Under the pieces are notes generated by a model. It saw nothing but the letters and a program-made list of their open reading frames with translations, did not search any database and was not told the origin of the DNA. From the NCBI GenBank assembly GCA_023401925.1, contig JAEXDA010000015.1, positions 1 through 64,000 on the forward strand: a stretch of DNA of 64,000 nucleotides, written 5' to 3'. The DNA comes from Bacillota bacterium. Lineage in GTDB: Bacteria; Bacillota; UBA4882; UBA8346. This document shows positions 25,111 to 34,292 of this stretch, piece after piece (position 1 is the first letter of the stretch; every line of letters starts with the position of its first letter). A program made the position numbers and the translations under genes.

Positions 25111-25692
25111 ATGACTGAATTAAATACTTCTGATCAGATTTTGGCAGCCGCAATGGAACTTTTCTCAGAGAAAGGTTATGCTGCGGTTACGACAAAGGAG
25201 ATTGCCTCAAAAGCCCAAGTAAGCGAGGTTACTCTTTTCCGTTATTTTGAAACCAAAAAAGCACTTTATAAGAGGGTTTTTGAAAAATATGTAATTAATC
25301 CCGGCTTGGAAGAAGCATTTAACCGTGAGCCAAGTTGGGACTTAAGAACTGATTTAACAAATATTGCAGTGTCATTACAGAATATGATTAAAGCAAATTT
25401 AAGGCTGATAAGAATTAATATGAAAGATAATAAGGATTTATTTGATTTAGACGATCAGGAGAATTTCAGAAAAAAGCCCGCTATGGCCATAGAAAGACTT
25501 ACGTCCTATTTTACCGATATGAAGGAAAAAGGAAAGATTATTGGAGAACCGAAAATTTTAGCGGTAGATTTTTTTCTTATCAATACGAGCTTAATTTTAA
25601 CCTTAATTTTTGGACAGGAAGATTCAAATGTCGAGACTGGGGAATATATGGAAAGTATGATCGATATATTTATTAGAGGAACTTCGGCATAA
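25111..25692 (+). CDS. TetR/AcrR-family repressor of the efflux operon
   Basis: A 193-residue protein with the TetR helix-turn-helix at residues 8-55 (ILAAAMELFSEKGYAAVTTK, then AQVSEVTLFRYFETKKAL). The remaining alpha-helical part should bind a ligand and make the dimer. It probably represses itself and the RND efflux genes downstream through the four TAAGTAAGTACT sites; ligand release would induce the pump. ATG 25111 is preceded by a weak AAGGACTTGGGTGATGG region. The next gene is 264 bases away. Confidence 0.88.
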   Translation: MTELNTSDQILAAAMELFSEKGYAAVTTKEIASKAQVSEVTLFRYFETKKALYKRVFEKYVINPGLEEAFNREPSWDLRTDLTNIAVSLQNMIKANLRLIRINMKDNKDLFDLDDQENFRKKPAMAIERLTSYFTDMKEKGKIIGEPKILAVDFFLINTSLILTLIFGQEDSNVETGEYMESMIDIFIRGTSA

Positions 25693-25710
25693 ATTTTTTT
25701 AGCGTTTCTG

Positions 25711-25725
25711 TAAGTAAGTACTAAC
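25711..25725 (+). promoter_or_regulatory. TetR-type operator, copy 2
   Basis: TAAGTAAGTACTAAC, the same 12-mer as copy 1 with a degenerate right half. A TATAAT at 25737-25742 lies just downstream, so this operator would cover the -35 region of a promoter for the efflux operon. Confidence 0.7.
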
Positions 25726-25799
25726 TTAAAATTTAATATAATTTTAATAAGTAAAAAGTAACCATCGAGGCATAGTTAAACTTTTTTACAACATGGATG

Positions 25800-25814
25800 T
25801 AAGTAAGTACTGAC
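25800..25814 (+). promoter_or_regulatory. TetR-type operator, copy 3
   Basis: TAAGTAAGTACTGAC at 25800-25814, the third exact copy of TAAGTAAGTACT. It lies in the untranslated region between the repressor and the membrane fusion protein gene. Confidence 0.7.
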
Positions 25815-25865
25815 TAATATAGGCGAATGTGCTTACAAAAAGGATGAATGGTTTTAATCTTCAGT

Positions 25866-25880
25866 TAAGTAAGTACTTGC
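25866..25880 (+). promoter_or_regulatory. TetR-type operator, copy 4
   Basis: TAAGTAAGTACTTGC at 25866-25880, with a good dyad about the AGTACT centre (25872-25877). It lies 77 bases before the membrane fusion protein start. Confidence 0.75.
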
Positions 25881-25956
25881 TAAAGAATGGAGTTGATCAT
25901 GATTAAACGAAGAAAGATTGCTTTTATCTTTGTTTGATAAGGAAAGGTGGATATAT

Positions 25957-27039
25957 ATGAAAAAGACATTGTTTGTGGTGGTAATGGTATTAATTGTTTT
26001 TATTGTTGGATTTGTACTGTTTAACAATAAAGCGGCAATGGAAAAGAAGGCAAAAGTTGAGGTGTTAACGAGTTTTCCCGTATCTGTAATATCAGTAACC
26101 AAACAACAGCTAACGGAAGAGTTATCTCAAATCGGTACGATTGTTTCTAAAAATGATGTGACGGTTGTTTCGGAGATTTCCGGGAAAGTCACCGCAGTCA
26201 TGGTCAACCAAGGCACATCCGTACAAAAAGGCTCCCCGCTCTTAAAAATTGAAGACGCCATCCCAGAGGCTAACTTTGTAGCTGCCCAAGCCAGTTATGA
26301 AAAGGCACAGAAAGACTACGATTCATATAAGACGCTATATGGCAAAGGACTCATTTCTGAATCCGATTTAGATTCCGCCCGCTTGGCTTTCAAATCAGCC
26401 GAGGCCCAATATATTGGCGCGCAGCGCCAGTATCACAATTCTGTTATTACCTCTCCAATAACGGGCATTGTTACCAGCAGGCCGGTAAATATCGGCGCCA
26501 TGGTGAATCCGGGCACCGTTGTAGCCAACGTCATCGACAATTCATCTTTTAAAGTGGAGTTGAATATCGGGGAAAAAGATGTATTTCGGTTAAAGGCAGG
26601 AGATAGTGTGATTGTCACTACGGATGCTTATCCTGGTGCAAAAATAACCGGTCATGTGAAGAGTATCAGTGATAAAGCCGACGGTGCCCACACCTATCCG
26701 GTAGAAATTACTATCCCGGATAGCCAACAGTATCCGTTGAAGTCGGGAATGTTTGGAACCGTCCGATTCAACCTGGGAAATCAAAGCGTTTTGACGATTC
26801 CGCGGAATGCAATTATGGGCAGCATTAAAGCTCCTCAAGTATTTGTAATTCGGGACGGGGTAGCTCTATCGCAGAATATTGTGACCGGAACACAGAATGA
26901 AAACGCGGTAGCTGTAATCGAAGGTCTCCATGAGGGCGACCAGGTGGTTATGAGCGGCCAAAATAATTTACGGGATAAGATGAAAGTTACGGTTATGAAA
27001 GAAGGGAATCAGTTTGATAATAAACTGACGGCAAGGTGA
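25957..27039 (+). CDS. RND efflux periplasmic adaptor (HlyD/MFP family)
   Basis: A protein of 360 residues from ATG 25957 (MKKTLFVVVMVLIVFIVGFV, one membrane anchor). It has the lipoyl-like SEISGKVTAVMVNQGTSVQK and SPITGIVTSRPVNIGAMVNP halves around an alpha-helical hairpin (ASYEKAQKDYDSYKTLYG), then beta-barrel and C-terminal domains. It would link the RND pump to the outer-membrane channel. The upstream part of the frame (25918-25956) has no ribosome-binding site, while GGAAAGGTGG precedes ATG 25957. Confidence 0.93.
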   Translation: MKKTLFVVVMVLIVFIVGFVLFNNKAAMEKKAKVEVLTSFPVSVISVTKQQLTEELSQIGTIVSKNDVTVVSEISGKVTAVMVNQGTSVQKGSPLLKIEDAIPEANFVAAQASYEKAQKDYDSYKTLYGKGLISESDLDSARLAFKSAEAQYIGAQRQYHNSVITSPITGIVTSRPVNIGAMVNPGTVVANVIDNSSFKVELNIGEKDVFRLKAGDSVIVTTDAYPGAKITGHVKSISDKADGAHTYPVEITIPDSQQYPLKSGMFGTVRFNLGNQSVLTIPRNAIMGSIKAPQVFVIRDGVALSQNIVTGTQNENAVAVIEGLHEGDQVVMSGQNNLRDKMKVTVMKEGNQFDNKLTAR

Positions 27040-27045
27040 GAAACA

Positions 27046-30000
27046 ATGACAATTACTGAACTTGCAATCAAAAGGCCAGTCCTGATTATCGTTTTATTTA
27101 CGGCATTAACTTTGTTAGGCGGACTTGGTTACAGTCAACTCAAATATGAGTCTTTTCCCAAAATGAATATTCCGGTGGTTACGGTCCAAACCATTTACCC
27201 CGGAGCTTCTGCCAGTGAGATCGAAACATCGATAACCAAGAAAATTGAAGATGCAGTTTCGGGTCTCGATAAAATCGATACGGTCGTTTCTACCTCGGCT
27301 GAGGGAGTCTCGATGGTTGTTATTAATTTTTTACAAGACGCCAACATTGATACGGCTTTACAGGATACCCAGCGTAAAGTGAACCAAATCGTATCCGATT
27401 TACCATCGGGGGCTAAGACTCCGGCGCTTTCCAAAGTATCCCTTGATGATATGCCGATTTTAATTGTCGGAGTCAGTGGTAACTTACCGGATACGCAGTT
27501 TTTCCAGTATGTGAAGAATTCCATCGTGCCGCGGCTGTCCAAACAGGTTGGAGTGGGGCAGGTAACGGTCATCGGGGGACTGGAACGTGAAATAAAAGTT
27601 AACCTTGATACCCAAAAGCTTAAGGCCTATGGTTTATCGAGTTTACAAGTCTTGCAAGGGATACAAAGTTCAAATCTGGAGTTTCCGACCGGATCCGTTA
27701 AGGACCAGGATAAACAGTTTGTGGTAAGATTGGCGGGTAAGTTTTCCTCCATCGGGGAGATTCGGCAACTGATAATCGCCAAATCGCCCGGCGGCGGGAA
27801 TATCATGCTTTCCGATGTTGCTGAAATTTTAGACAGTGAAAAAGACCCAGTCATAATCGGTTATGTAAACGGAAAGAACACCTTGGCATTGATGATCCAA
27901 AAACAATCGGACGCCAATGCGGTTGATGTCAGCAAACGGGTATCCAGTCAGCTAGGGGAGCTGGAATCCGAAAATAAAGAAATCGGTTTAAAAATGCCTG
28001 TGGTCATGGATAATTCAATTTTTACTCTGGCGGCGGCCAATGCGGTAAAAGAAGATTTGGCCATCGCCATCCTTTTAGTATCAGGGGTTATGTTGGTGTT
28101 TTTGCATAGTATCCGGAATTCGATCATTGTCATGGTGGCGATTCCAACCTCGCTGGTTTGCGCCTTCATCGGGATGTGGATGTTCGGATATTCTTTAAAT
28201 GTTATTACTTTGTTGGCTCTTTCGCTGGTTATAGGGATTTTGGTTGATGATGCCATTGTGGTCTTGGAGAATATTTACCGTCATTTGGAGATGGGAAAGG
28301 ATAAACGTTTGGCGGCCTTGGAGGGACGGAATGAGATCGGTTTTACCGCCCTATCCATTACTATGGTGGACGTGGTGATTTATGTGCCATTGGCATTGGT
28401 AAGCGGAATTATTGGCGGAATGTTGCGGGAATTTTCAGTGGTAATTGTGACCACGACCCTGATGAGTTTGTTCGTTTCCTTTACAGTAACCCCCTTGCTG
28501 GCTTCCCGTTTCGCAAAACTGGAGCAGTTGACAAAGGGGACTTTGCTAGGGAAGTTTGGAAGTTGGTTCGAAGCGAAATTTAAAAAATTAACCCAACAGT
28601 ATTCGAGTATATTAAAGTGGAGCCTTGACCATTCGGGAAGAATTCTGTTTCTGACCGGAGTGTTGTTTGTTTGGGCAGTATCCTTAATTCCCTCCGGATT
28701 TATCGGATCGGAATTCATACCCACCACCGACCAGGATCAAATTCAAATCGCACTGGAGTATATCCCGGGGACTAAATTGGAAGATACCGATTACAGGAGC
28801 AGGGAAATCGGTAATTGGCTCGCTAATATTCCCGGGCTGGATACGATTTTTATCGGCGCGGGTATCAGTGAAACGCAACGCGCGGAGACGAATAAGGCGA
28901 TTATATATATCAAACTGGTTCCCAAAAGGGAACGGAACCGGAGTACCGATGATATCCGGCTGATGATTAAGAAACAATTGGAAAAAATACCGGGAGTAAC
29001 GGCCCACGTGACCTTGCCAGGTATAGTCAGTATGGGAGTATCGGCGCCGGTCCAATTCAGTATCAGCGGATCAAGCTGGGATGCGGTGGCGGAAACTGCA
29101 ATGCGGGTTAAAGAAATCGCCTCAACAATTCCCGGAGCGTATGACGTACGGCTTTCCTCCCAATTAGGCCAGCCGGAAATGAAGGTTCAAATTGAACGGG
29201 CCAAGTTGGCCGATTTTGGACTGAGCATGGCTGATGTTGGTACGACTTTACAAATCGGACTGGCCGGAAATACCGATTCCAAATATAAAGATCCGGCTGA
29301 CGGCAATGAATATGATATCAATATCATGCTGGATAAATTCGATAGGTCCAAGACTTCGGATTTGGGCGGGTTAACCGTAACCAACCGTCTCGGGCAGTTG
29401 ATTGAATTAAATCAGTTTGCCAATATAACACAGGATACAGGCCCTACCCAGTTAGAACGGAGAGACCGTAATTATGCCATCAATCTTTATGCGGAAGCCA
29501 CCGGTCGTACCAGTGGTGATATCGGAGCGGATATCAGCAGGGCTGTTGCTAAGGAAAAGTTACCGTCCGGGGTCACGGTAACCCCCATCGGGACTTTAAA
29601 AACCCAAGCCGATTCTTTTGCCAGTTTGGGAATGGCGCTCCTCATCGGAGTGGTATTTGTTTACTTGATTATGGCAGCTCTATATAATTCCTTTATCTAT
29701 CCTTTGACCGTTTTATTTGCAGTACCGCTGGCGTTGATCGGAGCTCTGCTGGCTTTGGCCCTGACTAGAAATTCCCTTAATATCATGACGATTTTGGGTA
29801 TTATTATGTTGATCGGACTGGTTAGCAAGAATGCGATATTATTGGTGGACTTTACCAACCGGGCTCGGGAAGAAGGTTACGGGATCAAAGAGGCCTTGAT
29901 AGAGGCCGGTCGGGAAAGATTGAGACCGATTTTAATGACCACTTTGACGATGATTTTGGGAATGTTGCCAATTGCTACGGCTTCCTCTTCCGGAGCGGAG

Positions 30001-30156
30001 TTTAAAAACGGTTTGGGATGGGCGTTGATCGGTGGCTTGACTTCCTCAATGTTAATGACCCTAGTCGTAGTTCCGGTTGTTTATACCAAGATTGAGAAAT
30101 TGAGAGAATTTTTCGGCCCCAAAAATAAGCCGCATATTTCATCACCCATGAAATAG
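27046..30156 (+). CDS. RND-family efflux transporter (HAE1-like)
   Basis: A 1036-residue pump of AcrB/MexB type. It starts MTITELAIKRPVLIIVLFTA (TM1), has the large porter loops (about residues 35-330 and 560-870), a TM4 motif with the proton-relay Asp pair (GILVDDAIVVLENIYRHLEM, about 400-420) and the second-half repeat with IMLIGLVSKNAILLVDFTNR. It uses the proton gradient to expel drugs or lipids. It starts 6 bases after the adaptor and is followed by the TolC-like gene, forming a complete tripartite system. Confidence 0.95.
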   Translation: MTITELAIKRPVLIIVLFTALTLLGGLGYSQLKYESFPKMNIPVVTVQTIYPGASASEIETSITKKIEDAVSGLDKIDTVVSTSAEGVSMVVINFLQDANIDTALQDTQRKVNQIVSDLPSGAKTPALSKVSLDDMPILIVGVSGNLPDTQFFQYVKNSIVPRLSKQVGVGQVTVIGGLEREIKVNLDTQKLKAYGLSSLQVLQGIQSSNLEFPTGSVKDQDKQFVVRLAGKFSSIGEIRQLIIAKSPGGGNIMLSDVAEILDSEKDPVIIGYVNGKNTLALMIQKQSDANAVDVSKRVSSQLGELESENKEIGLKMPVVMDNSIFTLAAANAVKEDLAIAILLVSGVMLVFLHSIRNSIIVMVAIPTSLVCAFIGMWMFGYSLNVITLLALSLVIGILVDDAIVVLENIYRHLEMGKDKRLAALEGRNEIGFTALSITMVDVVIYVPLALVSGIIGGMLREFSVVIVTTTLMSLFVSFTVTPLLASRFAKLEQLTKGTLLGKFGSWFEAKFKKLTQQYSSILKWSLDHSGRILFLTGVLFVWAVSLIPSGFIGSEFIPTTDQDQIQIALEYIPGTKLEDTDYRSREIGNWLANIPGLDTIFIGAGISETQRAETNKAIIYIKLVPKRERNRSTDDIRLMIKKQLEKIPGVTAHVTLPGIVSMGVSAPVQFSISGSSWDAVAETAMRVKEIASTIPGAYDVRLSSQLGQPEMKVQIERAKLADFGLSMADVGTTLQIGLAGNTDSKYKDPADGNEYDINIMLDKFDRSKTSDLGGLTVTNRLGQLIELNQFANITQDTGPTQLERRDRNYAINLYAEATGRTSGDIGADISRAVAKEKLPSGVTVTPIGTLKTQADSFASLGMALLIGVVFVYLIMAALYNSFIYPLTVLFAVPLALIGALLALALTRNSLNIMTILGIIMLIGLVSKNAILLVDFTNRAREEGYGIKEALIEAGRERLRPILMTTLTMILGMLPIATASSSGAEFKNGLGWALIGGLTSSMLMTLVVVPVVYTKIEKLREFFGPKNKPHISSPMK

Positions 30157-30240
30157 AAATCGCGGCAAGGCCACCATTTTTTCTATCGTGATGACCAATA
30201 ATTCCATTCAGGTTTATATAGCAGTTGAGGAGGTTTAACA

Positions 30241-31572
30241 ATGAACCGTATTTTTAAAATGATCGTTTTTTCTATTCTCATTGTCGGATTGGCTTCCACC
30301 GGATTTGCTTTGGATAAAAGTAACGATCAAATTGAATCCGCCTTATCATTGGATGATTGTTTGGGAATCGCTTTCCAAAATAGTTCCCAAGTCAAAGCTG
30401 CGGCTCAAAATGTGAAGATAGCGGAAGAACAGCTGAGACAGGCTCAAGGTGGGTTATGGCCCACTTTGAGTTATGAGATTATCGGGGCAGATTCGGATCA
30501 AAATCAGGTTGGATGGTTGTCTGCCCTTAAGGGAACGGATACCCGGAAGTTATCTTCAGCCAGTATCAGCTTGATTCAGCCCCTTTATACCGGGGGTCAA
30601 TTAACAAGTGGTATTAAGCTCGCAAAGTTAAATCTGGAAACTGCCAGGGAAGATGAATGCAAGACGAGACAAACTTTGATTTTTAATGTTAAGGCAGCCT
30701 ATTACCAGGTTTGGCTGGCCCAGCAAATGGTAATCGTGGCGGAAGACTCTTATGAAAATATGGGGCGTCATGTGGAGCGAGTCCAAAGTTTCTATGAGGT
30801 CGGCAAAGCTTCAAAATTTGATCTGCTGCGGGCCGAGGTTCAACACGAGAATTTAAAGCCTGCGGTGATTAAGGCTCAAAATGGAGCTGTTTTGGCAAAA
30901 ATGAATCTGACGAACTTGATTGGAATCGGGAAGAATCGTAAATACAGTACAAATATCGACTTATCAGCCTTGCAGCTCCCGGAACAAGTGGGATTGGATT
31001 CCGGAGTTCTTATGAAAGAGGCCTATCAAAACCGGCCGGAGTTGAAGAAATTTGAAAAGCTGCGGGAGATGGCTAAAGCGCAAATTGCAATGGCCTATGC
31101 CGGATATAAACCGACCGCGGCCTTGGTTGGAACCTATCAAGGATCGTCCGTGGGAGAATATGACCCAAACAATTGGAATGACAACAAACAATGGACATTG
31201 GCATTGAATATTAAGGGTAACTTTTTTGATGGGCTTGTGACTCCCGCCAAAGTGGGAGAGGCTAAAGCCAATCAGAAATTAGTTGAGATTCATGAGAAAA
31301 GCCTGAGGGATGGAATTGATTTGGATGTGGAGCAATCCATCCAAGGATTGAAAGAAAGCCTGGAAACTAGCCATGCTAATGAAGCAAGCATCCAATTGGC
31401 CAGGGAATCCTTGGAGATGACGGAAGCCAAATTTGAAGCCCGGATGGCCACAACTATCGATATCCGCGATTCCCAATTGGCTTTGGACCAGGCCCTCAAT
31501 GGATATTATCAGGGGGTGGCCTCCTACCTTACTGCGGTAGCCAAATTGGATTTGGCGGTGGGAAAAGAATAG
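30241..31572 (+). CDS. TolC-family outer-membrane efflux channel
   Basis: A 443-residue protein with a signal peptide (MNRIFKMIVFSILIVGLAST, cleaved after GFA). It has the two outer-membrane efflux protein repeats: SLDDCLGIAFQNSSQVKAAA with LIQPLYTGGQLTSGIKLAKL, then KEAYQNRPELKKFEKLREMA with RESLEMTEAKFEARMATTID. It implies an outer membrane. GAGGAGG at 30227-30233 is the ribosome-binding site. It completes the operon with the adaptor and pump. Confidence 0.94.
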   Translation: MNRIFKMIVFSILIVGLASTGFALDKSNDQIESALSLDDCLGIAFQNSSQVKAAAQNVKIAEEQLRQAQGGLWPTLSYEIIGADSDQNQVGWLSALKGTDTRKLSSASISLIQPLYTGGQLTSGIKLAKLNLETAREDECKTRQTLIFNVKAAYYQVWLAQQMVIVAEDSYENMGRHVERVQSFYEVGKASKFDLLRAEVQHENLKPAVIKAQNGAVLAKMNLTNLIGIGKNRKYSTNIDLSALQLPEQVGLDSGVLMKEAYQNRPELKKFEKLREMAKAQIAMAYAGYKPTAALVGTYQGSSVGEYDPNNWNDNKQWTLALNIKGNFFDGLVTPAKVGEAKANQKLVEIHEKSLRDGIDLDVEQSIQGLKESLETSHANEASIQLARESLEMTEAKFEARMATTIDIRDSQLALDQALNGYYQGVASYLTAVAKLDLAVGKE

Positions 31573-31892
31573 GAGATTCCATCCATAGGTACTTTCGCCA
31601 AGATAGGTATGCTAATGACATGGTAAGCTGGAAACTGCTTGAAGAGTATGTCATGGATACAGTTCTTCCTTTTCACGCAATGATTCGTATTTGATGATAT
31701 ATTGATAAAACTGGCAATAATTGAATGGGTTTAAACGTTGATTGATTAAGAATCCGAGAATATTACTTATGAGAAAAAACCGGTTATGATTGCAATCCAT
31801 TGGAATAGTCCTTCCAAACTGGGGGAACAAGGACAACCTTTTTGACAAAGCGTTCTATGGTATAAAAATTAACGACGAAGGAGTTTTTCACG
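31573..31892. other. Untranslated gap with a possible stem
   Basis: This 320-base AT-rich gap has no supportable gene. ATGACATG (31615-31622) and a later ATGTCAT (about 31648-31654) flank an inner AAGC...GCTT stem, giving a weak cloverleaf-like structure near its start. No tRNA or known riboswitch was recognised. Confidence 0.3.
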
Positions 31893-32525
31893 TTGAAGGA
31901 TAGTTCAATTTTCAAAAAGCGAATTGGGGAATTCATTGGGTTTTTAATAGTCTTCATAATAATCTTACAAGCACCCTTTATTGACATTTTAATTTTAAAA
32001 AACTTTATCGGTGAAATTTCATTAACAGAAATTATCCAGGAATTTCTATTGGGAATAATTATAAGCTTATTTTTATACAATTCCTTTCGTTATCCCAAAA
32101 TAAAATATGGAATGATCTTGATAGCGGGCTTTTTTTCCTGTTTATTAATTCGTGAACTGGATTTTATCATGGATAAAATGCCTTTTTCATGGTTTTATAT
32201 TGCAATGGCCATCGCTTTGTTTTGCATCGTTTTAGCTTTTAAACATAAAGAGAATACTTTGTATGGATTAAATCATTTCTGCAAGAGCGAAAGCTACTAT
32301 ATTATGGTTGGTGGGCTTTTGCTGGTGTTAGCTTTTTCCAGATTGATTGGAATGCAAATTTTATGGCAAGATTTATTAGGTAAGTCATATATCCGGGTGG
32401 TAAAAAATGCAGTGGAAGAAATAAGTGAATTAATGTCCTATACGCTTTGTTTGATTGCTTCTTTCAAATATACTGGTTCTTTACGAAAGATGAACGTTGA
32501 ATACTTTGCGTCACCGGGATGCTGA
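31893..32525 (+). CDS. Polytopic membrane protein of unknown function
   Basis: A 210-residue protein with about six hydrophobic helices (FIGFLIVFIIILQAPFIDIL, FLLGIIISLFLYNSF, YGMILIAGFFSCLLI, WFYIAMAIALFCIVLAF, YIMVGGLLLVLAFSRLIG and a C-terminal one). The start is TTG 31893 with GAAGGAG 10 bases upstream. No family was recognised. An RELD motif in the third helix region and a Cys at the C-terminus are noticeable. It may be a membrane partner of the small protein that follows. Confidence 0.6.
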   Translation: MKDSSIFKKRIGEFIGFLIVFIIILQAPFIDILILKNFIGEISLTEIIQEFLLGIIISLFLYNSFRYPKIKYGMILIAGFFSCLLIRELDFIMDKMPFSWFYIAMAIALFCIVLAFKHKENTLYGLNHFCKSESYYIMVGGLLLVLAFSRLIGMQILWQDLLGKSYIRVVKNAVEEISELMSYTLCLIASFKYTGSLRKMNVEYFASPGC

Positions 32526-32565
32526 ATATTGTGGAAATTTCTCCTTTACAAGGAGTGAGCTAAGA

Positions 32566-32646
32566 ATGTTAACAGGTATTATGGTGGTATTTGTGGTTTT
32601 GATTTACATGATCGGCTTTGGAATGATAAGAACTTCAGATAATTAA
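32566..32646 (+). CDS. Possible 26-residue single-pass membrane peptide
   Basis: ATG 32566 is preceded by AAGGAG at 32550-32555. The frame encodes MLTGIMVVFVVLIYMIGFGM followed by IRTSDN and TAA, a single hydrophobic helix with a charged end. It is typical of small membrane proteins that modulate a transporter, but no family was recognised. It sits 40 bases after the polytopic membrane gene and could be co-transcribed with it. Confidence 0.45.
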   Translation: MLTGIMVVFVVLIYMIGFGMIRTSDN

Positions 32647-32700
32647 TAAATATCACTTATTGATTGATGAAGGCCGATTTATAGTTGGGGGAGCAGTTGG

Positions 32701-33327
32701 ATGAAAAAGGCGATTATAAAGCTATTTTTAATCGGACTATTTATTTTTTCAGTTCGTTCAGACGTTTTTGCAACTTACAACAGTTTTTACCTTAATGGCA
32801 ATATCCATCATTTTTGGTATATTTCAGAACTTTCTCAAGATGATTTCAAGTGGTATTCGGTGGGTTTTGAACACATAAGCGAAATAAATCGCAACAAATT
32901 AAATATTGAATGGTTTGATCCCATCCAAGATATTTCAGCCAAAGGGATCATGGTTAAAAATGGGATTGTTTTGGGAGAAGAAGATTTATTAACGTTGTAC
33001 GGTAACTTTTCAGTTATGGGTTTGAGTATGGACTCGTCGGGAATTGATAATGACTTTGGTACGACATTACTGGGAATCGAAACTCGGTACATAATGGATG
33101 AAAGATCTTACCTCGATTGTAGTATTGATTTTTCTATCACTGGCCTTGGTAGCAAAATTTCTGATTCCGGATACAGGGCGGCTAAAATAAGATTGAATAC
33201 CCTCTGTACCCCTAATATGGGTTTCTCGTTTGGGTATAATTGGGCAAGAATGAAAATCAAGGATAATGACATCAGTTTGAAGGCCAGTGGTAACGGATTA
33301 AATTTGGGAGTGGTTTATTTATTTTAA
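32701..33327 (+). CDS. Exported protein, outer-membrane beta-barrel-like
   Basis: A 208-residue protein with a signal peptide (AIIKLFLIGLFIFSVRSDVF, cleaved after FA). The mature part has alternating polar/hydrophobic strands and ends NLGVVYLF with a terminal Phe, as in outer-membrane barrels recognised by BamA. GTGGGGGAGCAGTTGG precedes ATG 32701. No known family was recognised. Location between the efflux operon and the PagL-like gene fits an envelope role. Confidence 0.55.
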   Translation: MKKAIIKLFLIGLFIFSVRSDVFATYNSFYLNGNIHHFWYISELSQDDFKWYSVGFEHISEINRNKLNIEWFDPIQDISAKGIMVKNGIVLGEEDLLTLYGNFSVMGLSMDSSGIDNDFGTTLLGIETRYIMDERSYLDCSIDFSITGLGSKISDSGYRAAKIRLNTLCTPNMGFSFGYNWARMKIKDNDISLKASGNGLNLGVVYLF

Positions 33328-33510
33328 AGATTGGTGTTATTGGAATAAATTAAAAATACATTTATGGATGCCTGTGATGGGGATATCGTGATTGTTGATA
33401 TAAAATATGCAATACTCATTGCATAGGATACACCAAAAGCCAGAGGTCTTAATATTGATTTGATTATGTAGGGATTGTTACTTTAAAAACTTCACAAGGG
33501 CGGGGTAATC

Positions 33511-34146
33511 ATGAGAAAATTTAGTCTTCTTCTATTCATCGCAACAATTTTACTAATCATGGGTGCGACAAATGCATTTGGCTATCTGGAAAAACAAGAT
33601 ACCCAATCCGAGATGGAAATGGAATATTTCGGACCTTTTCATAAAGAACAAGGCTCTCCTGATATGAATGCCATATCGCTTAATTTACAAAAAGTAAATT
33701 ATTCCGACTACTTTATATCGGTTCATAGCGGATGGACTCTCACCCGGGCATGGGGAACCATGGAAAACCGTGGTGTAGAAAGTGAATGCAATGCCTGGGG
33801 CATTGGTCCGACGGGTATGATTCGGCTTCGGTTATTAGGCCTGAATTTTTTGGGGTATAGCGGAGGGGATGTCATTGAACTTTCTTTGGATATGAGTGGA
33901 GCGGTGCTCATTTGGAACAAGGATTTTCCAACCCATGGCGATTTCTATGATTTTATGTGGCGGGTTGGGCCCAAAATAAGCTGCTTAATAGGGGAAAAGA
34001 CTGTATTGAATGTTGGGTACAAATGGATGCATGTTTCAAATGGGCAATGGGAATGGGATGGTTTAAAAACAAATTTCCGGGGCACCAGAAATAACCCGTC
34101 TTGGAACGGGAAGGGAATTACCGTTACGATTGTGACTTTTTTGTGA
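33511..34146 (+). CDS. PagL-like lipid A deacylase candidate
   Basis: A 211-residue protein with a signal peptide (KFSLLLFIATILLIMGATNA, cleaved near FGY). Toward the C-terminus it has YKWMHVSNGQWEW and NPSWNGKGITVTIV, resembling the His-x-Ser-Asn catalytic motif of PagL-type lipid A 3-O-deacylases, which sit in the outer membrane. The end (TIVTFL) is barrel-like. If correct, the cell should have lipopolysaccharide. The match was judged by eye and the catalytic Glu was not pinned down; a non-enzymatic barrel is the alternative. Confidence 0.5.
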   Translation: MRKFSLLLFIATILLIMGATNAFGYLEKQDTQSEMEMEYFGPFHKEQGSPDMNAISLNLQKVNYSDYFISVHSGWTLTRAWGTMENRGVESECNAWGIGPTGMIRLRLLGLNFLGYSGGDVIELSLDMSGAVLIWNKDFPTHGDFYDFMWRVGPKISCLIGEKTVLNVGYKWMHVSNGQWEWDGLKTNFRGTRNNPSWNGKGITVTIVTFL

Positions 34147-34292
34147 ATGGAGAGCGGAATTCATAAAAAAAATTTAACTCAACCGGACGAAAGAAAGAAA
34201 AAACGATTGGATGAATGGGAAAACGGATCGAAATACGAATATTTGTTCATTCGGGAGGATATTTTGAGGTTTTGGGGAAAATTAGGAGTCAG

